This document shows positions 1 through 6,221 of a stretch of DNA of 17,236 nt, one piece after another (the first letter of the stretch is position 1; each line of letters begins with the position of its first letter). The notes beneath the pieces are model-generated. The model searched no databases and was not told the origin of the DNA. It was given only the letters and a program-made list of their open reading frames with translations. The translations under genes and the position numbers were made by a program. Source of the DNA: an uncultured Collinsella sp. (lineage in GTDB: Bacteria; Actinomycetota; Coriobacteriia; Coriobacteriales; Coriobacteriaceae); NCBI GenBank assembly GCA_900545995.1, contig URBM01000024.1, positions 1 to 17,236 of the forward strand, written 5' to 3'.

Positions 1-50
1 CACTTTTGGCTCGTAAGGGGGCCCAAAGTGGGAGATTTTCCACGCTCATC
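1..50. repeat. Right half of a truncated palindromic intergenic repeat
   Basis: Bases 1-10 (CACTTTTGGC) pair with 21-30 (GCCCAAAGTG) with one mismatch across a 10-base loop. The right arm appears to continue as GGGAGATTTTCCACGCTCATC-like sequence to base 50, while the matching left arm would lie outside the window. The 12-mer TCCACGCTCATC at 39-50 recurs at 4335-4346 in another intergenic repeat. The element sits just downstream of the folate gene on the minus strand and could also act as its terminator. What is seen is the partial pairing and the shared 12-mer; the full palindrome is inference. Confidence 0.5.
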
Positions 51-73
51 TTGCGGGTGCGAAACAGCGGCGA

Positions 74-670
74 TCAGGCGCTGATGATGTGGGGTAGCGG
101 CAGGTCGTGGGTATCGGTGGGAACGCCGTCGACGCGTTGCTCGTCAAAGGCAATGCCGATGATTTGACATGCGGGTGAGAGCATGGGCAGGTAGCGGTCA
201 TAGCAGCCGCCGCCGTAGCCCAAGCGCGCACCGGTGCGGTCGAAGGCTACGAGCGGCACGACGATCATGTCGAGAGCTTCGGCAGGCACGATAGGGAAGC
301 GGCTACTGTCGATGTCCGTGGCCGTGAAGGCTCGCGTGGGGTGGCCGATAAACGGAGCCGAGGACGCATCGGCAGCAGCAACTGCCCGCATGCACATGCG
401 CTGGTCACAAGCCATGGCGTCTGTTGCCGAGAGCATGCACGGATAGGTCACGCGCCAGCTGCGTTTGGCGGCCGCTGCGGCAAACGCGGCAGGATCGACT
501 TCGGAACCCATCGCGGCATAGACGGCAACGGTGTGCGGGGCTGCGGGATCCGAGCGGCCCAGTAGCTCAACGAGCCGCACGCAGATATCAGCGGACTTTG
601 CCGCCCGCACATCCAAATCAAGAGCATCGCGCCGGGCAATCACCGCCTGCCGCAATCCAGCCTTGTCCAT
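74..670 (-). CDS. 5-formyltetrahydrofolate cyclo-ligase (MTHFS family)
   Basis: This cytoplasmic enzyme converts 5-formyltetrahydrofolate to 5,10-methenyltetrahydrofolate using ATP, returning the storage form to one-carbon metabolism. The protein is 198 aa, the usual size for the family. It begins with the family's K-x2-LR...R pattern (MDKAGLRQAVIARRDAL). Its C-terminal third has the nucleotide and folate binding loop LGYGGGCYDRYL at about residues 150-161, followed by IGIAFDEQ and a C-terminal DLPL segment typical of the family. In the loop, the residue often seen as Tyr or Phe (GYGGGYYDR) is Cys156. The start at 670 is chosen over an in-frame ATG at 697 because GAGGAGG lies about 7 bases upstream of it, inside the longer frame. 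A hairpin repeat lies 17 bases upstream of the start codon. Recognition is by motif and length only, with high certainty. Confidence 0.93.
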   Translation of the reverse strand: MDKAGLRQAVIARRDALDLDVRAAKSADICVRLVELLGRSDPAAPHTVAVYAAMGSEVDPAAFAAAAAKRSWRVTYPCMLSATDAMACDQRMCMRAVAAADASSAPFIGHPTRAFTATDIDSSRFPIVPAEALDMIVVPLVAFDRTGARLGYGGGCYDRYLPMLSPACQIIGIAFDEQRVDGVPTDTHDLPLPHIISA

Positions 671-686
671 CCCAACCTCCTCTAGC

Positions 687-725
687 AAACCTGCCAAAAA
701 GGGACAGGTTTATTTTGGCAGGTTT
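687..725. repeat. GGGACA-loop hairpin element, copy 1
   Basis: A perfect 13-bp inverted repeat (AAACCTGCCAAAA at 687-699, TTTTGGCAGGTTT at 713-725) encloses a 13-base loop, AGGGACAGGTTTA. The same 13-13-13 layout and a GGGACA-bearing loop occur at 994-1032 in the opposite orientation, although the arm sequences differ. The element lies in the leader of the folate gene, immediately upstream of its ribosome binding site. Confidence 0.8.
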
Positions 726-827
726 TATCTGGGCAAACACCCAAACCATCACACAAACCATCGCAAGGGGGGGGGCAGTTCATGGACACCTTCGTGGGTT
801 TTGACGAAGAGCGGATGTTTGCGGCGG

Positions 828-890
828 TTTGTCTCGATCTGTAACAGTAGCTCGGCAAAATCGGACCTAGATGTTACAGATTGAGACAAA
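828..890. repeat. Inverted repeat with GTCTCGATCTGTAAC arms, unit 1
   Basis: TTTGTCTCGATCTGTAACA (828-846) is inverted at 872-890 with a single difference that would be a G-U pair in RNA. The loop is 25 bases. The arm sequence recurs in unit 2 at 912-967, giving four copies of the motif within 140 bp. This is a REP/BIME-like arrangement. Confidence 0.8.
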
Positions 891-911
891 GGGCCGGCGT
901 CATCCGAAAAC

Positions 912-967
912 GTCTCGATTTGTAACATCTGGAGCTAATATTGCCGTCTTAGCGTTACAGATCGAGA
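912..967. repeat. Inverted repeat with GTCTCGATCTGTAAC arms, unit 2
   Basis: GTCTCGATTTGTAAC (912-926) is inverted at 953-967 (GTTACAGATCGAGAC) with one difference and a 26-base loop. The arms match unit 1, while the loops do not resemble each other. Selection or copying therefore seems to act on the arms. Confidence 0.78.
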
Positions 968-993
968 CAAACCGGCAGACTGCGGCAAAAGAA

Positions 994-1032
994 AAAGGTA
1001 GATTTTCAGGCATGTCCCAAAAATCTACCTTT
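994..1032 (-). terminator. GGGACA-loop hairpin, copy 2, likely terminator of the M16 peptidase gene
   Basis: A perfect 13-bp inverted repeat (AAAGGTAGATTTT at 994-1006, AAAATCTACCTTT at 1020-1032) has a 13-base loop that reads TGGGACATGCCTG on the minus strand. On the minus strand it begins 8 bases after the peptidase stop codon, and the stem is followed by TTCTTTTGCC. This resembles a rho-independent terminator, though the stem is AT-rich. It is also a structural relative of the element at 687-725. Confidence 0.6.
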
Positions 1033-1040
1033 GCTGTGCG

Positions 1041-4000
1041 TTAGCCCATCAGGTCGACGACGTTAAAGCCGGCGTTGCTCTTGGCGATGACGTCGCGGCC
1101 GCCAAAGACGCAGGTTGGCGACTCGGCTGCGATGCGCGTCACATCGGCGCCGAGCGAGCGAAGCTCACCGGGCGTGGCGGCGAGCATCTGGGCGCGGCGC
1201 TCCTCGCGTGCGTGCGGATCGAGCCCGGCCAGGTAGGTCGTGTTGCGGCGCTTGGTGAGCGCGTACGGCTTCACTGGCGCGTCCATACCGCTCACACAGC
1301 TCACGATAAAGCCCTCAAAGGCGGCCTCGTCAGGCTCAAAGCTGCCGAGCCATTCGCCTGCGCGCGCCACGCGCTCAATCGAGGGGTCGATTGCCGGGTC
1401 GCGGTAGGTGTAGAACGCCGTCTGACGCTCACCGGCCGCGCGGAATCCGCAGCCGTACGCACCGCCCTTAACGCGGATCTCGTTCCACAGGTAGTCGTAG
1501 GAGAGCGCGTTGGCGGCAACCGCCCAGGCGCCCGTCACGTCGATGCCCAGGCGACGCGGATCGCACGCGCTTGCCGCAAAGCAGATATCGCTGGGGATGA
1601 CAAAGGCCTCGTGGCGGTCGCACGGCGTCGGCACCACGAGCGCGTTGCGGCCGGCATCGGCGCCGTCGCCAGCGCCTAGCCCCAGGTCGCCCGCGGCTGC
1701 CCAGTACGCGTCAAAGTCCTCGTCGCTGCCGGTAAAGCTCGCCAGGCAGCCGTCGGCCACAAAGATGCGGCCTGCCAGCTCGGCAAGCTTGGTACGCAGC
1801 CCGTCCACGCGCTCGTCAAAGTGGTCGAGCAGATCGCGCAGGAACAGGTAGAAGTCCACGCCCGAAAGCTGCTCGCGCACCACGGCCGAAGGCGAGCTGT
1901 AGCTCATCGCGCGACTGAGCGCCGCCGAATGACCGTTGTTGATAAAGTCCTGCTCGAGCCCAATGCGAATCTGTGTGAGCACGTCACGCACGCGGTCGGC
2001 GTCGGCATCCGCCAGCAGCGTGCTCGACCACACCTCGCGCGGCAGGCTCGCCAGTGCATCGATCTTCTCGGACAGGGCGCCGGCGCTCACCAGCAGGTAG
2101 GGGCGCACGCCGTCCACGTCGGGTTGGGTCATGACCTCGGTCGTAAAGCTCAAAAAGCCCAGCTTGCCGGCGAGCAAATTGTCGAGTTCCTCGGCCGAAT
2201 GCTCGCGCGTGGGCAGCTGTTTGAGCAGGCGGCAGAGCAGCGTCACATAGGGCAGGTCCTCAAACGCGACGCAGCTCAGATCGAAATACTGCATGGCGTA
2301 GGCCAGGCGGTTAGTGGGGATGCCATGGCGCAGGCAGGGGATGGGCGCGGTGGTGTCCACGACCAGCGGCGGCTCGGGGCGCGCCTCGCCAATGTCGGAC
2401 ACGCGCAGACGCGGCAGCGTGGCCTTGGCCTCGGGCGTGTCCTCGGCCTCCTGCGCGGCACGCAGCGCGGCCGTGCGCTCGACCACGTCGGCCAGCTCGA
2501 CATCGGTCATGGCATCGCGCTTGGCTGCCAGCTCGGCGGCTTCGGCACCCTCCGAACCCTCGGCGGCGTCCACCGGCACCAGCTCGACCAGCGCCATGTG
2601 GTCGTTTTCCAGCACCAGCTCGCGCAGCAGGTCCTCAAAATAGCTGCCGTCCAGCTCGCCACGAAGCTCCTCGTACACCGGGCCGTACTTGAGCGCCAGC
2701 GTCGCGGCGTCGTCATCGTAGAGCCAGGTGCTCAGCGCGTCGCACGCAATGGCCACACCGTCGGCGATACCGTAGTCGCGCTGGCGCAGGTCGTATTCGT
2801 TGCTGCTGATGATGGCTTCCAGGCGCTCGCGCGGAACGCCATGCTCGCATAGGTCGCGGCAGGCGTCCTGGAACACGCGGCGCAGCTCGCGCGCCACGCC
2901 GGGCTGCGCGTTTTGCAGCATGATGAGCTCGTAGGGCTGCAGGCTCTCGGCCGCGGTGTAGCTCACCACGTTGCCGCCCAGGCCGGCGGCCAGAATGGCC
3001 TTCTTAACCGGCGCTTCGTTGGAGCCCAGCAGCGCCTCGAACAGGATATCCGCCGCGATCGTTCGCTTGCGGTCGAGCGCGCTGCCCAGCACCAGGCCCA
3101 GGCCTACCAGGGCGTTCTCGGGCGTGGTGGCCATCTCGACGCGCCTATACTCGCAGGTCACAGGTGCCTGCACGTCCAGCGGATTGGGCACCAGCGTGGA
3201 CGGGTCCTCGCCGGCGGCAACGGCAGCGTCCATGCGGCGGCTCGCGGCACTCGGCTGCGACAGATAGCGCTCGTCCAAAAAGGCCAGTGCACGGTCCACG
3301 TCCAGGTCGCCGTAGAGCGTGATGTAGGAGTTGGAAGGATTGTAGTGGCGCGCGTGCGTGTCCAGGAACTGCTCGTAGGTGAGCGCGGGAATCGCGCGCG
3401 GGTCGCCGCCGCTCTCGTGCGCATAGGCGGTGTCGGGATAGAGCGCGGCGTTGACGGCGTCGTCCAGCACACTCATGGGGTCGGACAGCGCGCCCTTCAT
3501 CTCGTTGAACACCACGCCGTTATAACGCAGCGTGCCCTCGCGCAAGCTGGTGGAGCTGCCGTCGCCCTCGCCCTCGGCGCCCTCCGGCAGGTCCAGCTCG
3601 TAGTGCCAGCCCTCCTGCTCAAAAATGGTGGGTTTGGTATAGATGGCCGGGTTGAACACCGCGTCCAGGTACACGTCCATCAGGTTGTACAGGTCCTGTT
3701 CGTTGGTGGTGGCAACGGGGTAGATGGTCTTGTCGGGGTAGGTCATGGCGTTGAGGAACGTCTGCATGGAGCTCTTGATCAGGTCGACAAACGGCTCCTT
3801 GACGGGAAACTTGGCCGATCCGCACAGCACCGAGTGCTCAAGAATATGGAACACGCCGGTGGAATCGGCCGGCGGCGTCTTAAAGCCAATGGCAAAGGCC
3901 TTGTTCTCGTCGTCGCACGCCAGGTACAGCAGGCGAGCGCCCGAGGCAGTGTGTCGCAGCACGTAAGCGTCCGAGTCGAGCTCGGGCACGGTCTCGCGGC

Positions 4001-4085
4001 GCTCGACGGCAAAGCCGTGGCAGGTAGTGCCGGGCACCAGCAGTGCAGCGGCTGCGGCGCGCGGGTCGGTTGAGGTGGTGGGCAT
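1041..4085 (-). CDS. M16C family zinc metallopeptidase (PreP/insulinase-like)
   Basis: The 1014-aa protein is the size of the single-chain presequence-protease (PreP) type of M16 peptidase, which degrades peptides inside a closed two-half chamber. The inverted zinc motif HxxEH is visible as HILEH at residues 80-84 (zinc ligands His80 and His84, catalytic Glu83). The downstream zinc-ligand Glu is Glu195 in VVFNEMKGAL. Also typical of the M16C group are the FPVKEPF and FLNAMTYPDKTIYPVAT segments at about 93-125. A second inactive M16 half fills the C-terminus, including GGAYGCGF, the conserved substrate-binding GGAYG segment. No signal peptide is evident, so it is probably cytoplasmic. The start at 4085 follows AAAGGAGA seven bases upstream; the frame stays open to 4292, but that extension has no family similarity and no ribosome binding site. 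An acidic insert (EGAEGEGDGSS) at about 168-178 is probably a surface loop. Confidence 0.95.
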   Translation of the reverse strand: MPTTSTDPRAAAAALLVPGTTCHGFAVERRETVPELDSDAYVLRHTASGARLLYLACDDENKAFAIGFKTPPADSTGVFHILEHSVLCGSAKFPVKEPFVDLIKSSMQTFLNAMTYPDKTIYPVATTNEQDLYNLMDVYLDAVFNPAIYTKPTIFEQEGWHYELDLPEGAEGEGDGSSTSLREGTLRYNGVVFNEMKGALSDPMSVLDDAVNAALYPDTAYAHESGGDPRAIPALTYEQFLDTHARHYNPSNSYITLYGDLDVDRALAFLDERYLSQPSAASRRMDAAVAAGEDPSTLVPNPLDVQAPVTCEYRRVEMATTPENALVGLGLVLGSALDRKRTIAADILFEALLGSNEAPVKKAILAAGLGGNVVSYTAAESLQPYELIMLQNAQPGVARELRRVFQDACRDLCEHGVPRERLEAIISSNEYDLRQRDYGIADGVAIACDALSTWLYDDDAATLALKYGPVYEELRGELDGSYFEDLLRELVLENDHMALVELVPVDAAEGSEGAEAAELAAKRDAMTDVELADVVERTAALRAAQEAEDTPEAKATLPRLRVSDIGEARPEPPLVVDTTAPIPCLRHGIPTNRLAYAMQYFDLSCVAFEDLPYVTLLCRLLKQLPTREHSAEELDNLLAGKLGFLSFTTEVMTQPDVDGVRPYLLVSAGALSEKIDALASLPREVWSSTLLADADADRVRDVLTQIRIGLEQDFINNGHSAALSRAMSYSSPSAVVREQLSGVDFYLFLRDLLDHFDERVDGLRTKLAELAGRIFVADGCLASFTGSDEDFDAYWAAAGDLGLGAGDGADAGRNALVVPTPCDRHEAFVIPSDICFAASACDPRRLGIDVTGAWAVAANALSYDYLWNEIRVKGGAYGCGFRAAGERQTAFYTYRDPAIDPSIERVARAGEWLGSFEPDEAAFEGFIVSCVSGMDAPVKPYALTKRRNTTYLAGLDPHAREERRAQMLAATPGELRSLGADVTRIAAESPTCVFGGRDVIAKSNAGFNVVDLMG

Positions 4086-4101
4086 ATGCAGTCTCCTTTG
4101 A

Positions 4102-4143
4102 CGCCCCAGCGGGGGCGAATCGAGTCGAATCCACGAGAGTATA
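4102..4143 (-). promoter_or_regulatory. Possible -10 box and leader hairpin of the M16 peptidase gene
   Basis: On the minus strand TATACT (4143 down to 4138) matches a -10 box at 5 of 6 positions, about 53 bases before the start codon. No good -35 is seen 16-18 bases upstream. Between it and the start, CGCCCC (4102-4107) and GGGGCG (4112-4117) form a GC-rich 6-bp hairpin next to the ribosome binding site. The assignment is tentative. Confidence 0.35.
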
Positions 4144-4222
4144 CCCATATGGGGCCGCGGCTCTGCGGCGAACTGGAGACGATGCCAGCGGATTGGGTAA
4201 AGGCCCCGCGTGCCCGCCGCGC

Positions 4223-4345
4223 GAGCGTGGAAACTTGGACGCCTATCGAATGAGAGTGGATTTTCGGACGGAATCAGCCTCAAAACGCCCAAATACCGTC
4301 CAAATATCCACCCTCATTTCCCGACCGTCCAAAATCCACGCTCAT
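4223..4345. repeat. Cluster of four GAGxGTGGATTTT-GGACGG repeat arms
   Basis: Two arms read on the plus strand: a diverged copy at 4223-4241 and ATGAGAGTGGATTTTCGGAC (plus GG) at 4250-4271. Two read on the minus strand: 4296-4317, and 4325-4345, which is CCGTCCAAAATCCACGCTCA plus T. The arms at 4250 and 4296 form a hairpin with a 24-base loop, and 4325 is an extra direct copy of the right arm. TCCACGCTCATC at the end is shared with the repeat at the left edge of the window. This resembles a REP/BIME-type intergenic element. Confidence 0.7.
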
Positions 4346-4358
4346 CCGCCGCCCGCAC

Positions 4359-4432
4359 ATCTCTCATCTCTCATTCGTCACGAATACGAGAGATAACAGA
4401 AAGACGAGAGATAAATATGAGAGATAACTGAG
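4359..4432. repeat. GAGAGATAA repeat cluster 1 (possible operator array)
   Basis: Three direct copies of GAGAGATAA start at 4388, 4406 and 4419 (spacings 18 and 13). They are preceded by two inverted ATCTCTC copies at 4359-4365 and 4366-4372. The 46-bp core at 4387-4432 is repeated at 4552-4597 with four differences. Spaced direct and inverted copies of one short word upstream of a DNA-binding-type protein suggest an operator. Function is inferred. Confidence 0.7.
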
Positions 4433-4447
4433 CAGCAAAGAGACAAG

Positions 4448-4476
4448 CAATCATGGTATTATCTCAATACCGATTG
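4448..4476. promoter_or_regulatory. Palindrome between the two repeat clusters
   Basis: GGTATT (4455-4460) and AATACC (4466-4471) flank ATCTC. The symmetry extends outward to CAATC (4448-4452) and GATTG (4472-4476) with a two-base interruption on the left. It could be a protein-binding site or a small hairpin, and it overlaps the putative -35 region of the downstream promoter. Confidence 0.4.
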
Positions 4477-4502
4477 TTCTACCAGCAAAAACATGTTTAT
4501 AT
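4474..4502 (+). promoter_or_regulatory. Candidate promoter for the AlbA_2 gene
   Basis: TTGTTC (4474-4479) and TTATAT (4497-4502) are separated by 17 bases in an AT-rich stretch between the two repeat clusters. Transcription would start near 4510, placing cluster 2 in the untranslated leader. An alternative -10, TAATAT, lies at 4547-4552 within cluster 2 but has no well-spaced -35. The choice between them cannot be made by eye. Confidence 0.35.
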
Positions 4503-4528
4503 GAAACAGATGGCAGACATCTTATCTT

Positions 4529-4597
4529 TTATCTCTCACTCATCTCTAATATGAGAGATAACAGAAAGATGAGAGATAATTACGAGAGATAACTGAG
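4529..4597. repeat. GAGAGATAA repeat cluster 2 (possible operator array)
   Basis: Three direct GAGAGATAA copies start at 4553, 4571 and 4584, with the same 18 and 13 spacing as cluster 1. The exact inverse TTATCTCTC lies at 4529-4537 and a shorter inverse at 4542-4547. Core 4552-4597 matches 4387-4432 at 42 of 46 positions. It lies about 60 bp ahead of the AlbA_2 start codon, an ideal position for autoregulation. Confidence 0.7.
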
Positions 4598-4654
4598 AGA
4601 CGAAGGAAATTCATTCGCGGCATTCTTCGCAGAACCGAGCGAAAGGACGTGCAG

Positions 4655-6121
4655 ATGAACGAAAACGAACTGACCGGTCTGCTCGAGTCTTTAAGGCGCA
4701 TGGGCTCGGACGATCTTAACGTCGAGGTCAAGGAGAGCGCCACAACGCTTTCCCGCGACGTATGGGAAACGGTCAGCGCTTTCGCAAACACCGCCGGCGG
4801 CATCATCGTGCTCGGAGTGAGCGAGCGCGCGGGTTTTGTCCCAGTTGCAAACTTTGAGACCGAGAAAGTGCTCAACCAATTCGTGGCGGGCATGGGTGAT
4901 GCGGGCGGTCGCGGAAAGCTGGCCAATCCGCCCAAATACACCATTGAGCGCGTAGAGCTCCAGGGCACCGTGGTTCTGGTCATCACGATTGAGGAGCTCG
5001 ACCCGTCGAGCAAGCCTTGTTATGTCATAGAGCGGGGCGCTCAAGGTGGCAGCTACAAACGCATCGATGACAAAGATGTCCCGCTTTCGTCGACCGAGGT
5101 GCTCGCATTGGCGTCATACGGTCGAGCGACTCCGAGCGATCGCGACGCGGTGGCGGGCGCGGGCGCGGACGATCTCGACGAGGCGCTGGTCGACCGTACG
5201 ATAGATCGGGCTTTCTCGTTGACGCCTCGGGCAATGCGCGGCGCGCCGGACAAACAAACGAAGCTGGAGCGCCTAAATTTCCTTGATTCCCAGGGCAATG
5301 TCACCAAGGCTGGACTCCTAGTTGCGGGCACCTACCCTCAGCAGTTTTATCCCAAGCTCTTTATCGACATGGCTGTCTATGCGGGGACCCGGAAAGGCAC
5401 GGCGGGATCGCTGAGGTTCATGGACCGCACAATCTGTGAGGGAACGTTGGGCGAGATGATCTCGGATGCCGTCGCGGCCGTCGCCAAGAATTTGCGGCGA
5501 ACCTCGACCGTCCAAGGCGTCTCGCGTGTCGACTCGCTGGAGATTCCCGAGGAGGTTCTGCGCGAGGCAATCGCCAACGCCGTAATCCATCGAGAATACG
5601 GGGATCGGTTCTGTGGACAATCGATTACCGTCGACGTCTTTGACGATCGTGTCGAGGTGACGAATCCTGGCGGCCTTTACGGGGGAAAGACTCGCGAGAA
5701 CTTGTTTGACGGCAGCTCCCGATGCCGTAACGCGACGCTTGTGAAGCTCATGTCGATTGTCCCGCTGCCGGATGGCGCAGGTTCGCCGGCTGAGGGCAAT
5801 GGCTCGGGCATCCCGATGATGATCGATGCCATGCGCGCGCATGGTCTGGCCGAGCCCCTGTTCTGCCCGGGGTTCGATCGGTTCAAGGTCGTACTTTACC
5901 GTTCAAAGATCGAGCCGGTCGATCATGGCGGGGGCTTAATTGTGACGGCACTCAAACACTACGGCGAGCTGGGGACGCGCGAGCTGGCAGAGCACACAGG
6001 GCTTACAATTTCCCAGGTTAGGTCGCGCGTCAACGCGCTCATTGCTCAAGGCGAGCTTGAGCCCACGGCGCCGGCGACGAGCCGCAACCGCAAGTATCGA
6101 CTGTCGGAGCGCGTGGGATAG
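4655..6121 (+). CDS. AlbA_2 (Schlafen-like) domain protein with HATPase_c_4 region and C-terminal winged helix
   Basis: The protein is 488 aa, of a type usually annotated as an ATP-binding protein or predicted transcriptional regulator. An N-terminal AlbA_2 domain is shown by VEVKES (about 23-28), AFANTAGGIIVLGV (42-55) and the GGSYKR turn (131-136). A GHKL-type ATP-binding region follows: the N-box-like REAIANAVIHREY (303-315), NPGG (337-340) and GNGSGI (381-386). Residues 428-486 form a winged helix-turn-helix (LGTRELAEHTGLTISQVRSR). No transmembrane segment is seen, so it should be cytoplasmic and DNA-associated. The ATG at 4655 is preferred over GTG at 4649 because AAAGGA lies 7 bases upstream of the ATG and too close to the GTG. 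The repeat clusters upstream make autoregulation likely, but no target has been shown. Related proteins occur in accessory and defence contexts; the actual role is unknown. Confidence 0.85.
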   Translation: MNENELTGLLESLRRMGSDDLNVEVKESATTLSRDVWETVSAFANTAGGIIVLGVSERAGFVPVANFETEKVLNQFVAGMGDAGGRGKLANPPKYTIERVELQGTVVLVITIEELDPSSKPCYVIERGAQGGSYKRIDDKDVPLSSTEVLALASYGRATPSDRDAVAGAGADDLDEALVDRTIDRAFSLTPRAMRGAPDKQTKLERLNFLDSQGNVTKAGLLVAGTYPQQFYPKLFIDMAVYAGTRKGTAGSLRFMDRTICEGTLGEMISDAVAAVAKNLRRTSTVQGVSRVDSLEIPEEVLREAIANAVIHREYGDRFCGQSITVDVFDDRVEVTNPGGLYGGKTRENLFDGSSRCRNATLVKLMSIVPLPDGAGSPAEGNGSGIPMMIDAMRAHGLAEPLFCPGFDRFKVVLYRSKIEPVDHGGGLIVTALKHYGELGTRELAEHTGLTISQVRSRVNALIAQGELEPTAPATSRNRKYRLSERVG

Positions 6122-6130
6122 ATGCGTTAG

Positions 6131-6171
6131 TGGACGAGGCGACCCAATAATCGACCCTCGATTGGCGTCCA
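6131..6171. terminator. Weak hairpin between convergent genes
   Basis: TGGACG (6131-6136) pairs with CGTCCA (6166-6171). Inside, CCAA/TTGG and TCGA/TCGA pairs around CCC extend the structure with bulges. It lies between the converging AlbA_2 and 163-aa protein genes, but there is no good T tract. It is offered only as a possible terminator. Confidence 0.3.
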
Positions 6172-6221
6172 TTAAGGTAAAGCGGTTGTTGCCCAGTCGA
6201 CGGTGATGCTAAAGACTCGGC

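Larger units (their letters stand above)
671..1040. other. Intergenic region filled with palindromic repeats
   Basis: This 370-bp gap between two minus-strand genes holds no credible gene. It contains a 13-13-13 hairpin at 687-725, a double set of inverted GTCTCGATCTGTAAC arms at 828-967, and a second 13-13-13 hairpin at 994-1032. A run of nine G residues near 767-775 (GGGGGGGGG context in the line ending at 780) is also present. The promoter of the folate gene must lie here, but I cannot pick out a convincing -35/-10 pair. Confidence 0.7.
4086..4654. other. 569-bp divergent control region between M16 peptidase and AlbA_2 genes
   Basis: No gene is supported here. The half near the peptidase is GC-rich and holds its likely promoter plus a family of GTGGATTTT-GGACGG repeats (4223-4345). 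From about 4359 to 4600 the composition turns AT-rich and carries two repeat clusters built on GAGAGATAA, separated by a small palindrome and a possible promoter for the rightward gene. Confidence 0.75.

Noticed and set aside
424..884. Plus-strand frames around the 5' end of the folate gene and the repeat-rich gap
   Set aside because: They run through palindromic repeats or opposite the folate gene, with no ribosome sites and no similarity.
1821..4073. Long open frames on the plus strand opposite the M16 peptidase
   Set aside because: They are antisense shadows caused by GC-rich codon structure, have no family similarity and are rich in Arg, Gln and His; the minus strand encodes a complete peptidase.
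4086..4292. N-terminal extension of the M16 peptidase to 4292
   Set aside because: The extension lacks family similarity and a ribosome site, while a good AAAGGAGA precedes the ATG at 4085.
4359..4597. Repeats considered as a CRISPR array
   Set aside because: The words are 9 bases with short uneven spacing, only two larger blocks exist, no uniform spacers occur and no cas genes are present.
4359..4597. Repeats considered as plasmid or phage iterons (replication origin)
   Set aside because: There is no replication initiator or partition gene, and the surroundings are chromosomal housekeeping genes; the operator reading is simpler.
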